This document shows positions 1 to 5,579 of a stretch of 7,513 nucleotides of DNA, piece after piece (the stretch's first letter is position 1; every line of letters begins with the position of its first letter). A program made the translations under genes and the position numbers. The stretch comes from Wenzhouxiangella sp. (GTDB lineage Bacteria > Pseudomonadota > Gammaproteobacteria > Xanthomonadales > Wenzhouxiangellaceae): assembly GCA_021767625.1 (NCBI GenBank), contig JAASTB010000104.1:1-7513 (forward strand), given 5' to 3'. The notes under the pieces are model-generated. The model had not been told where the DNA came from and did not search any database. It worked only from the letters and a program-made list of their open reading frames with translations.

Positions 1-65
1 AGTGCGACGACGGTCAGGACGCAAGCCCAGAATGCGACGAAGATGGTGTAGACGGCCTGTTTCAT
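1..65 (-). CDS. 5' fragment of a membrane-anchored or secreted protein (partial)
   Basis: Only the first 21 codons are in the window; the gene continues past base 1. The visible protein begins MKQAVYTIF, followed by VAFWACVLTVVA. This is a short basic N-terminus followed by a hydrophobic helix, as in an uncleaved anchor or signal peptide. The cysteine (residue 15) is not in a lipobox context. The ATG (65-63) overlaps the TGA stop (64-62) of the upstream oxidoreductase in the ATGA arrangement. The two are therefore almost certainly co-transcribed and translationally coupled. The ribosome site would lie inside the end of the upstream gene, where GGAG occurs about 10 bases before the ATG. The function cannot be read from this fragment. 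A redox partner such as a c-type cytochrome or flavoprotein would fit the context but is only inference. Confidence 0.72.
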   Translation of the reverse strand, partial: MKQAVYTIFVAFWACVLTVVA

Positions 66-1372
66 AGCAGTTCGAACTCCTCGGTGTGGATTCTCGATGC
101 CGCAATGCCTGCGGCTGCGGCGTGTTGCCGGACGAGTGCGTTGAGCGGTTCGGGCCCGCAGATGTAGACGCTTCGCCGGCTGATATCGGGACAGACCTCG
201 TCCAGGTAGCTGCCCGACAGCGGTCCCTCGCGATAGAAGTAGTGGATACTGAGCCGAAAGCCTTCCAGCTGGTCGGCCAGGTCGTGCAGTTCCGTTGCGA
301 AGATCTCGCGGGCGGGGTCCTGGACGCAGAAGATCATGCACACGTCGGCGGCCTCGCCCCGACGCTGCAGATGCCGCATTCTCGCAAGAAAGGGCGTCAC
401 GCCGATACCGCCGGCCACCCACAGTTCGGGCTCCGGAACGCGATCGGGCGCGACGAAGAACCGTCCGTATGGACCCTCGACTCGCGCGGTCGTTCCCGGC
501 CGGACAGTCTGCGCGGCCCGGCTGGCATCGCCCAGCGACTTGATCGCCACGCGAAGCTGCCCTTCGTCGGGCGAGGAGGACAGCGTGTAGGGGTGCTCCT
601 CGCCCCGTCCGGCTGCCAGTGACGGGTCTTCGAGCGTGACATAGACGAAATTGCCCGCCTCGTGTCGGAGCTTGCGGCCACACGGTTCCAGGCTCAGCTC
701 CACCACGTTGTTGGCGACGGCGGTGACCTCGCTGATCGTGTAGGCCAGGCGACCGATGCGACGGGAGAAAACGAAGCGCCAGCCGACCGCGCCCACGGCG
801 AGTAGCGCCAGCGCTGACCACAGGACGATGTCGAGCCAGGTCGGCAGCCCCCGGGACAGCCAGAAATCGTGAACCAGTGCCAGCGCGACGGCCGGACCGG
901 CCAGCCGGTGGATCTTCTTCCAGCGCTCGTAGCGGGGGCGGCCGAAGAATGAAAAACTCGGCGCCAGGAAGATCATCATCAGGATCAGCGCCGCCCAGCC
1001 GCTCCAGCTGGCCAGGTCCGAGATCGGCGGCAGCAGGGTGGCAGCGGCGGATTCAATGCTGGTGCCGGCCGCGGAAAATGCCAAGAGGACCGGGTGCAGT
1101 AGCAACAGGATGAGCGACCAGGCGCCGAGCAGGTGGTGGGTTCGCCACAGCCGCGTCAGGCCGCCGAAGGGCCGGTCGAAACCGGGAACGCGGGCGCTGA
1201 GGATCGCGGCCAGCAGCAGCATCGACAGGCCGGCCACGCCGGTCAGCCGGCCTGCGGTATTGAGCAGGGCGCTCGTCGATGACACGGCGCTCCAGTCGAG
1301 GTGCGCCAGAAAGATCGCGGCAGGCAACAGGGCGGCAAGCCAGACCAGGCGATGGGCGGTTCTTGCCGACAT
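62..1372 (-). CDS. Ferric-reductase/NADPH-oxidase-like transmembrane flavocytochrome b
   Basis: This 436-residue protein probably passes electrons from NAD(P)H through FAD to membrane b-hemes and on to an acceptor across the membrane. The N-terminal half (about residues 10-205) holds roughly six hydrophobic helices. Histidines at 80 and 93 and at 155 and 168 form two pairs, each 13 residues apart, the spacing expected of a di-heme ferric-reductase domain. The C-terminal half resembles ferredoxin-NADP reductase. It has an FAD-binding HPYTLSSSP (260-268), GPYG (300-303), the nucleotide-binding GGIGVTPF (321-328) and CGPEP (405-409), and ends in EEFELL. The ATG at 1372 is chosen because GGGAGG (complement of 1381-1386) lies 8 bases upstream. 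Upstream in-frame starts (TTG 1405, ATG 1402) lack such a site. It overlaps the next gene by 4 bases. The natural acceptor (Fe3+, oxygen, a cytochrome or a quinone) cannot be told from sequence. The family call is strong, the substrate unknown. Confidence 0.9.
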   Translation of the reverse strand: MSARTAHRLVWLAALLPAAIFLAHLDWSAVSSTSALLNTAGRLTGVAGLSMLLLAAILSARVPGFDRPFGGLTRLWRTHHLLGAWSLILLLLHPVLLAFSAAGTSIESAAATLLPPISDLASWSGWAALILMMIFLAPSFSFFGRPRYERWKKIHRLAGPAVALALVHDFWLSRGLPTWLDIVLWSALALLAVGAVGWRFVFSRRIGRLAYTISEVTAVANNVVELSLEPCGRKLRHEAGNFVYVTLEDPSLAAGRGEEHPYTLSSSPDEGQLRVAIKSLGDASRAAQTVRPGTTARVEGPYGRFFVAPDRVPEPELWVAGGIGVTPFLARMRHLQRRGEAADVCMIFCVQDPAREIFATELHDLADQLEGFRLSIHYFYREGPLSGSYLDEVCPDISRRSVYICGPEPLNALVRQHAAAAGIAASRIHTEEFELL

Positions 1373-1380
1373 ACTTGCTG

Positions 1381-1386
1381 CCTCCC
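1381..1386 (-). promoter_or_regulatory. Shine-Dalgarno GGGAGG that sets the oxidoreductase start at 1372
   Basis: On the minus strand GGGAGG is followed by 8 bases and then ATG. This is the best ribosome site in the region. It favours the start at 1372 over the in-frame TTG/ATG pair 30-33 bases upstream. Confidence 0.75.
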
Positions 1387-1403
1387 GATATTCGATGGCC
1401 ATC

Positions 1404-1412
1404 AATTTACCA
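1404..1412 (-). promoter_or_regulatory. Candidate extended -10 element (TGG-TAAATT) for the oxidoreductase
   Basis: Read on the minus strand, TGG TAAATT matches the TGN extension and four of six -10 bases. No good -35 is visible at 16-18 bases. Transcription would start near 1397, leaving a short leader that contains the GGGAGG site and excludes the upstream alternative starts. If real, the oxidoreductase has its own promoter in addition to possible read-through from the dehydrogenase gene. Confidence 0.28.
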
Positions 1413-1465
1413 GAGCTTGAAAGCCGGTTTTGCGCACTGTCGAGCTATGCCGCGCTATTCGAGCT

Positions 1466-1500
1466 CATTTAATAAAATTAATATCAGTAAGTTATACGAA
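1466..1500. other. AT-rich patch at the 3' end of the dehydrogenase gene and the following gap
   Basis: About 35 bases are strikingly AT-rich in otherwise GC-rich DNA (for example ATTTAATAAAATTAATAT at 1467-1484). It covers the last codons of the dehydrogenase gene and the first bases of the 111-base gap before the oxidoreductase gene. It could be an upstream promoter element, a binding site for a nucleoid or regulatory protein, or part of an mRNA 3' end. I see no clear intrinsic terminator: a 5-base GAGCT/AGCTC stem with a long loop lies beside it but has no T-run in the minus direction. Confidence 0.45.
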
Positions 1501-2572
1501 GTATTTCGCCTTGATTCTCGTCCGTGAGGACGTACAGCGCGCCATCCGGTCCCACCCGCACGTCGCGCAGACGACGGTCCAGTTGCAGGCCGAGCGGCTG
1601 GTCGCCGACGATCTCGTCACCGTCGAGCCTGATTCGTCGAAGGGTCTTCTCGACCAGGCTGGCTACCAGCAGGTCGCCCCGCCAATCGGGGAAGCGGGAG
1701 CCCGTATAGCGGCTCATGCCGGCAGGGGCGATCGACGGCGTCCATCCCAGTTTCGGGGCGATCATCCCGGGGCGGTCGGTGAACGGTGATACCCGGGCGC
1801 CGGAGTAGTCCACGCCGCGCGTGACGATCGGCCAGCCGTAGTTGCCGCCGGCACGGATCAGGTTCAGTTCGTCGCCGCCGCGCGGGCCGTGTTCGTGGGA
1901 CCAGATGCGGCCCTCGGCCGGTTCGACCACGAGCCCCTGGGGATTGCGGTGGCCCAGGGAGAAGATCTCGGGAAGGGCCTCCTTGCGCTCGACGAATGGA
2001 TTGTCGGCCGGTACCCGGCCGTCGTCGTGGATGCGGATCATCTTCCCCAGGTGGCTGTCGAGGCGCTGGGCGTGTTCGCGGTAGTCGAAGCCGTCGCCGA
2101 CGCTCACCAGCAGCGTACCGTCGGAAAGAAAGGCCATCCGTCCGCCGTAGTGCACGGGCGTGTCTTTCCACGGTTGCGCGGTGAAGAGTACTTCGGTGTC
2201 CGTCCAGCGTCCGTCCACCAGCCGGCCGCGGACGATGCGCGTCGCATTGGCTTTGGGGCCGCCGTGCGCCAGCGTCATGTAGATCCAGCCGTTTTCGGCG
2301 TACTCGGGATGCAGGGCCAGGCCCATAAGGCCGCCCTGGCTGTCGGCGTAGACTTCCGGCGTGCCGGTCACGGGCGCCTCGACGAGTCGCCCGTCGGCTG
2401 TTATTACCCGCAAGCGGCCGGGTCGCTCGGTCACCAGTGCCCGGCCGTCGGGCAGGAAGACCATCGACCACGGATGCTCGAGTCCGTCGACGTAGGTTTC
2501 GACAGCCAGGGGCTGCGCCCGCAGGGGGCAACACATCAGGATCAGGCTCAACAGCAAGGCGGTTCGGGCCAT
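1484..2572 (-). CDS. PQQ-dependent aldose sugar dehydrogenase (soluble glucose dehydrogenase family), secreted
   Basis: This 362-residue protein belongs to the soluble glucose/sorbosone dehydrogenase beta-propeller family. It resembles E. coli YliI (Asd), which oxidises aldoses with PQQ in the periplasm. Residues 1-19 (MARTALLLS...PLRA) form a signal peptide with likely cleavage after Ala19. Family landmarks are GLEHPWSMVFLPDGR (30-44), QGGLMGLALHP (79-89), HYGGRM with the presumed catalytic His141, GHRNPQG with Arg209 near the cofactor, EHGPRGGDE (227-235), GGNYGWP (242-248) and RDVRVGPDGALYVLTDE (336-352). Its length matches the family. The start at 2572 has GGAG 6 bases upstream; an in-frame ATG at 2584 has no ribosome site. 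The open frame continues upstream to 3118, but that part is antisense to another gene. The true substrate is unknown. No PQQ synthesis genes are in the window, so the cell must make or import PQQ. Confidence 0.92.
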   Translation of the reverse strand: MARTALLLSLILMCCPLRAQPLAVETYVDGLEHPWSMVFLPDGRALVTERPGRLRVITADGRLVEAPVTGTPEVYADSQGGLMGLALHPEYAENGWIYMTLAHGGPKANATRIVRGRLVDGRWTDTEVLFTAQPWKDTPVHYGGRMAFLSDGTLLVSVGDGFDYREHAQRLDSHLGKMIRIHDDGRVPADNPFVERKEALPEIFSLGHRNPQGLVVEPAEGRIWSHEHGPRGGDELNLIRAGGNYGWPIVTRGVDYSGARVSPFTDRPGMIAPKLGWTPSIAPAGMSRYTGSRFPDWRGDLLVASLVEKTLRRIRLDGDEIVGDQPLGLQLDRRLRDVRVGPDGALYVLTDENQGEILRITY

Positions 2573-2603
2573 TGGACGCTCCATCAACCGGGCGGTGGCT
2601 TCG

Positions 2604-2612
2604 AAGATAGCA
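2604..2612 (-). promoter_or_regulatory. Candidate extended -10 element (TGC-TATCTT) for the dehydrogenase
   Basis: On the minus strand TGC TATCTT combines a TGN extension with four of six -10 bases. No convincing -35 is present at 17 bases. A start of transcription near 2597 would give a leader of about 25 bases containing the GGAG site for the ATG at 2572. Confidence 0.27.
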
Positions 2613-2619
2613 GACTCGG

Positions 2620-2629
2620 GCCCCGGGGC
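2620..2629. repeat. Perfect 10-base palindrome GCCCCGGGGC between divergent genes
   Basis: This palindrome lies between the two back-to-back promoter-like motifs at 2604-2612 and 2630-2638. It could be an operator shared by both directions. It is short, and such GC palindromes arise by chance in GC-rich DNA, so the regulatory role is conjecture. Confidence 0.3.
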
Positions 2630-2638
2630 TGGTAATCT
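2630..2638 (+). promoter_or_regulatory. Candidate extended -10 element (TGG-TAATCT) for the small membrane protein gene
   Basis: TGG TAATCT carries the TGN extension and the key T, A and final T of a -10 hexamer; no good -35 is seen. Transcription would begin near 2645, leaving a leader of about 24 bases that contains GGAG (2657-2660). Confidence 0.27.
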
Positions 2639-2668
2639 GTTGGCTCCACGCAGCGCGGAGTACCTCGC

Positions 2669-3160
2669 ATGAAGGTATTGAGATGGTTCCTGGCCTGGAT
2701 GACGGCGGTGCTCGTCACGGCCTCGATCGGCAGCGTGATCCAGACCCAGATCAACATCGCCCGGATTACGGGTCTGGGCGTGGACGTGAGCTTGGGACAG
2801 CGACTCGCGATGTCGGGTCAGGACCTGCTCGGCTTCGCGCCGCTGTGGGGCATTATCGTGGCTGCGGGACTCCTGGTGGCCCTGCTGGTCGCGAGCGGGC
2901 TGGCGCGCCGCTGGCCGGCACGGTCGGTGTCGCTGCACGTACTCGCCGGTTTCGCTGCGCCCCTGGTGGCGCTGCTCGTCATGGATGCAATGCTGCCCGT
3001 GACGGTGGTGGCCGCAGCGCGTACCTGGAGCGGGCTGCTTCTGATGAGCTTGCCGGGCGCCGTCGGCGGTTGGCTGTACGTGGTCCTGCTTTACCGGCAG
3101 AAGGGCCAGATCTTCCACCAGGCGGCGCAGCGGAACGTTTCTTCGCAGGCGGGCAACTGA
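2669..3160 (+). CDS. Small four-helix integral membrane protein of unknown function
   Basis: I do not recognise a characterised family for this 163-residue protein. It begins with a basic MKVLRW. Four hydrophobic segments lie at about residues 5-25, 52-76, 88-108 and 118-142. A polar stretch at 24-50 (starting IQTQINIARITGLGVDV) separates the first two, and ARRWPARS (79-86) forms a positive loop between helices 2 and 3. After helix 4 a hydrophilic tail (YRQKGQIFHQAAQRN, 142-156) probably lies in the cytoplasm. The ATG has GGAG (2657-2660) 8 bases upstream. The gene is divergent from the sugar dehydrogenase, 96 bases away. Its last 23 codons overlap the end of the convergent transglycosylase-like gene. 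The same DNA lies inside an upstream extension of the dehydrogenase frame, but the ribosome site and membrane topology support this gene as the real one. Confidence 0.8.
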   Translation: MKVLRWFLAWMTAVLVTASIGSVIQTQINIARITGLGVDVSLGQRLAMSGQDLLGFAPLWGIIVAAGLLVALLVASGLARRWPARSVSLHVLAGFAAPLVALLVMDAMLPVTVVAAARTWSGLLLMSLPGAVGGWLYVVLLYRQKGQIFHQAAQRNVSSQAGN

Positions 3161-3723
3161 CGGGCATAGCGCTCGGCGCGTTCGGCGACCTGGCGGGCGG
3201 TCTGTCGCACCTTGGGCTTGTCACGCCAGGTGCCGCGCTCGTAGCCGGTGCGGCCCTCGTGATAGGCCAGGTAGAGCTCGTAGGCGTCGTTGCGGGCAAT
3301 GCCGAGACGCCGATGACTGGTGTAGTTGTACCAGCCGATGAAGTCCAACGCGTCGGCCATGTCGGCGCGGCTGGTGAACCAGCCCGAGCGGCCCGTCATC
3401 TCGAGGTATTCCTCCCAGGCCGGATCCTGCGCCTGGGCGTATCCGTGGGCGGATGACGGGCGCCGCCAGGGGATGAAGCCGAGCAGTTTCGTGCGCGCCG
3501 GACGGACCCGGGCCCGGAAGGACGACTCGCGCTGGACGATGGCCATCTGGACGGAAATTGGAATGCCCCAGCGCCTTTCGCTGGTGTGGGCGTGGTCGTA
3601 CCACCCCGGTTCCTGTTCGAATATCTCGCACAGGTTGTCCTGGCGTTTCGGCGGCGTCGATGCGCATCCGAACAGTAGGGACGCCAGGACCGCAGATACG
3701 AGAATTCGACTGGTCGTTCGCAT
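3091..3723 (-). CDS. Lipoprotein with a lytic transglycosylase (SLT/lysozyme-like) domain
   Basis: This 210-residue protein is probably an outer-membrane or periplasmic lipoprotein that cleaves peptidoglycan glycan strands to 1,6-anhydro products. Residues 1-19 are a signal peptide ending in the lipobox LFGC, with Cys20 as lipidation site. The SLT fold is marked by IPISVQMAIVQRESSFRA (54-71), where Glu66 in the ES-F motif would be the catalytic acid. SAHGYAQA (91-98) matches the usual G-[YL]-[AM]-Q motif, and YLAYHEG (151-157) stands where many relatives have a LAYNGG-like sequence. The C-terminus is unusual, with Cys193, Cys199 and Cys209 and the Trp-rich AAWWKIWPFCR (200-210). That tail is encoded in the 70 bases shared with the convergent membrane protein gene. 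GGAG sits only 2 bases before the ATG, which is too close for a normal site, yet the ATG gives a well-formed lipoprotein signal. The closest named family (EmtA-, Slt- or MltC-like) is not resolved. Confidence 0.87.
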   Translation of the reverse strand: MRTTSRILVSAVLASLLFGCASTPPKRQDNLCEIFEQEPGWYDHAHTSERRWGIPISVQMAIVQRESSFRARVRPARTKLLGFIPWRRPSSAHGYAQAQDPAWEEYLEMTGRSGWFTSRADMADALDFIGWYNYTSHRRLGIARNDAYELYLAYHEGRTGYERGTWRDKPKVRQTARQVAERAERYARQLPACEETFRCAAWWKIWPFCR

Positions 3724-3730
3724 GGCTCCG

Positions 3731-3736
3731 ATTCTA
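3731..3736 (-). promoter_or_regulatory. Candidate -10 element TAGAAT just upstream of the transglycosylase gene
   Basis: On the minus strand TAGAAT matches five of six -10 bases and ends 7 bases before the ATG at 3723. Transcription would then begin at or next to the start codon, implying a leaderless or nearly leaderless mRNA. No clear -35 is visible. Confidence 0.28.
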
Positions 3737-3813
3737 CCCCGGCCGACCGCAAGCGTTTCGCCACGCGGCGAGTACTTGCTCGATAAGCTACTCTAGGCCC
3801 TGATTTCAAACGG

Positions 3814-5502
3814 ATGGAAGGCATGCTCTGGCAGGCACTGAGTGCGGCACGCGACATCGGACGGATGCAGGACATCGCATCGGTCCTCATTCGCTACGGT
3901 TTCGGCGACGTCGTGCAGCGCATCGGCATGGCCGGCGCATTGCAGCGCGCCGGCAAGGTGCTGCACTGGAAGGAGGGCGAGGAACTGGCCAGGCTGAGGC
4001 CGCCCGAGCGCGTCCGCCGGGTGCTCGAGGAACTGGGCCCGACCTTCGTCAAGCTCGGCCAGGTGCTGGCCACCCGTGTCGACCTCTTCGGCCCGGAATG
4101 GCTTGCGGAGTTCGGCAAGCTCCAGGACCACGCGCCCGCCGTCGATTGGGAAGAGATCGAGGCCCAGTTGACCGAGGATCTGGGGGCGCCGCCCGAAGAA
4201 GTGTTCGAACGAGTCGATCGCGAGCCGCTGGCGGCTGCTTCGCTGGCTCAGGTCCACCGCGCCTGGCTGCAGGACGGCACGGCCGTGGCACTGAAAGTTC
4301 GCCGGCCGGGCATCAAGTCCGTGATCGAGGCCGACCTGCGCCTGTTGCGGCGCCTCGCCGAGATCCTCGAGTCCGAGGCCAGCGAGCTCCGCCACTACCG
4401 CCCAAGAATGCTCGTGCGGCACTTCGCCCGCTCTCTGAGGCTCGAGCTGGATTTCATGGCGGAGTGCCGGAATGCCGAGCGCATCGCCGATACCCTGGAA
4501 GCCGACTCGGGCATCATCGTTCCCGACATCTTCTGGGAATGGAGCAGCGAACGTCTCAACGTACAGACCTGCCTGGAAGGCATACCGGGCAGAGACCTGG
4601 AGGCCGTCGACGCCGCGGGGCTCGATCGCCACGAGATCGCCGTGCGCGGCACGCGCGCCATCCTTCTGATGATTTTGGAAGAGGGCTTCTTCCACGCCGA
4701 CCCGCATCCGGGCAACATTCTCTACCTGCCCGGGAATCGGATCGGCCTGCTCGATTTCGGCATGGTGGGTCGGCTGTCGGAGCAAAGGCGCCACGAGGTG
4801 GCGGAGTTGCTTCACGGCCTCGTCTCGCGCGATGCAGAAAGCGCAGCCAACATCCTGATCGAGTGGAGCGAGGACGACAAGGTCGACGAAGAAAAACTGC
4901 GCGAAGACGTGGAAGAATTCATCGATCACTATCATGGCGTGCCGCTGCAGCAACTGGACCTGTCCGCCATGATCGGCGACATCACCGCGGTGCTGCGCCA
5001 GCACCAGCTGGTGTTGCCGGCCGATCTGGTGCTCATGCTCAAGGCCTTCATTACGCTCGAAGGGATGGGGCGGCGACTGGATCCGGATTTCGACATGGCC
5101 GGGGAGGCGGCACCGATCATCGAGGAAGTGCTGCGCCGTCACTACGCGCCGATCAACCTGGCGCGCCGAATGCGCAAGAGCGTGGCGCAGACGCTGCGAC
5201 TGCTCGGCGACCTGCCGGCCGATCTGAGCCGCTTGCTGCGCAACGCCAGCAAGGGCCGGATCGAAGTGCACGTCGACATCCGTGCACTCAAGGAAGTCAG
5301 CAATCAGCTCGACCAGGCAGCGAGTCGACTGACCCTGGGCATCGTCACAGCCGCTCTGATCATCGGTTCGGCCATCGTCATGAACGTGCAGGGTGACAAG
5401 CAGGCTTTCGGACTGCCGTTGTTCGGTTTCCTTGGCTTCGTCGGCGCGGCGATCGGCGGCGTATGGTTGCTGGTGTCGATCTGGCGCAGCGGCAAGGACT
5501 AG
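3814..5502 (+). CDS. ABC1/AarF/UbiB-family atypical protein kinase-like membrane protein
   Basis: This 562-residue protein belongs to the ABC1 (ADCK/UbiB) family, whose members support isoprenoid-quinone synthesis or lipid homeostasis, some through ATPase activity. Signatures in order are FVKLGQ (KxGQ, 78-83), the alanine-rich loop AAASLAQVH (140-148), VALK with Lys161, LELD (ExD, 210-213), HADPHPGN (294-301, catalytic Asp296 and Asn301) and LLDFG (312-316, metal-binding Asp314). Two membrane helices end the protein (about 507-524 and 533-556). HADPHPGN and DFG differ from the HADMHPGN and DCG I recall for enterobacterial UbiB, and no ubiE or ubiJ is beside it. It is therefore better called an ABC1 paralogue than UbiB. 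The start is uncertain: ATG 3814 has no clear ribosome site and ATG 3823 (residue 4) follows GGAAGG too closely. A stop at 3784-3786 rules out a start further upstream. The gene is divergent from the transglycosylase gene, 90 bases away. Confidence 0.93.
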   Translation: MEGMLWQALSAARDIGRMQDIASVLIRYGFGDVVQRIGMAGALQRAGKVLHWKEGEELARLRPPERVRRVLEELGPTFVKLGQVLATRVDLFGPEWLAEFGKLQDHAPAVDWEEIEAQLTEDLGAPPEEVFERVDREPLAAASLAQVHRAWLQDGTAVALKVRRPGIKSVIEADLRLLRRLAEILESEASELRHYRPRMLVRHFARSLRLELDFMAECRNAERIADTLEADSGIIVPDIFWEWSSERLNVQTCLEGIPGRDLEAVDAAGLDRHEIAVRGTRAILLMILEEGFFHADPHPGNILYLPGNRIGLLDFGMVGRLSEQRRHEVAELLHGLVSRDAESAANILIEWSEDDKVDEEKLREDVEEFIDHYHGVPLQQLDLSAMIGDITAVLRQHQLVLPADLVLMLKAFITLEGMGRRLDPDFDMAGEAAPIIEEVLRRHYAPINLARRMRKSVAQTLRLLGDLPADLSRLLRNASKGRIEVHVDIRALKEVSNQLDQAASRLTLGIVTAALIIGSAIVMNVQGDKQAFGLPLFGFLGFVGAAIGGVWLLVSIWRSGKD

Positions 5503-5515
5503 CGAATTCTCGGAA

Positions 5516-5544
5516 TTGACGGCCTCCGGCGGGTCGGCTAACGT
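5516..5544 (+). promoter_or_regulatory. Candidate sigma-70 promoter, TTGACG-N17-TAACGT
   Basis: TTGACG (5516-5521, five of six -35 bases) and TAACGT (5539-5544, keeping the conserved T, A and final T of a -10) are separated by the ideal 17 bases. Transcription would begin near 5551. That excludes the in-frame TTG at 5550 and leaves about 29 bases of leader containing GAGGGGA. It lies 14 bases after the ABC1 gene, so the downstream pair can be expressed independently. A small AATTC-TCG-GAATT hairpin (5504-5516) abuts the -35 but has no T-run. Confidence 0.5.
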
Positions 5545-5566
5545 GCAGCTTGTTACTGCCGCCGGC

Positions 5567-5573
5567 GAGGGGA
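5567..5573 (+). promoter_or_regulatory. Shine-Dalgarno GAGGGGA that sets the start at 5580
   Basis: The purine-rich GAGGGGA is followed by 6 bases and then ATG. It makes the ATG at 5580 far more likely than the upstream in-frame TTG at 5550. Confidence 0.75.
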
Positions 5574-5579
5574 CCTGTC

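Noticed and set aside
1440..1483. Possible terminator hairpin (GAGCT/AGCTC) in the gap after the dehydrogenase gene
   Set aside because: The stem is only 5 bases with a long loop and no T-run in the minus direction; part of the apparent symmetry is a direct ATAGC repeat.
1491..1503. loxP-like sequence TATACGAAGT near 1493
   Set aside because: Only 10 bases match one loxP arm. There is no 8-base spacer or second arm, and the bases encode the last residues (ILRIT) of the dehydrogenase.
1617..2534. 305-residue minus-strand frame within the dehydrogenase gene
   Set aside because: Arg/Pro-rich shadow of the real frame, without domains or a ribosome site.
2573..3118. Upstream extension of the sugar dehydrogenase frame to 3118
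   Set aside because: The extra residues are low in hydrophobic content and precede a proper signal peptide. They are antisense to the membrane protein gene at 2669-3160, and a strong ribosome site marks the start at 2572.
3765..3813. Sigma-70 promoter for the ABC1 gene (TTGCTC, TACTCT)
   Set aside because: The hexamers are too close together and poor matches; no convincing pair at 16-18 base spacing was found.
3793..5271. 492-residue open frame on the minus strand, antisense to the ABC1 gene
   Set aside because: Rich in His, Gln, Ala and Leu with no domain or signal. It is the expected complement of GC-rich codon bias in the plus-strand gene, whose motifs are unambiguous.
4098..5396. 432-residue plus-strand frame inside the ABC1 gene
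   Set aside because: Arg/Gly/Ala/Pro-rich translation typical of an off-frame reading of GC-rich DNA; it overlaps the clear ABC1 kinase frame.
5504..5516. AATTC-TCG-GAATT hairpin after the ABC1 gene as a terminator
   Set aside because: A weak AT stem of 5 base pairs without a following T-run; it abuts the candidate -35 and may be incidental.
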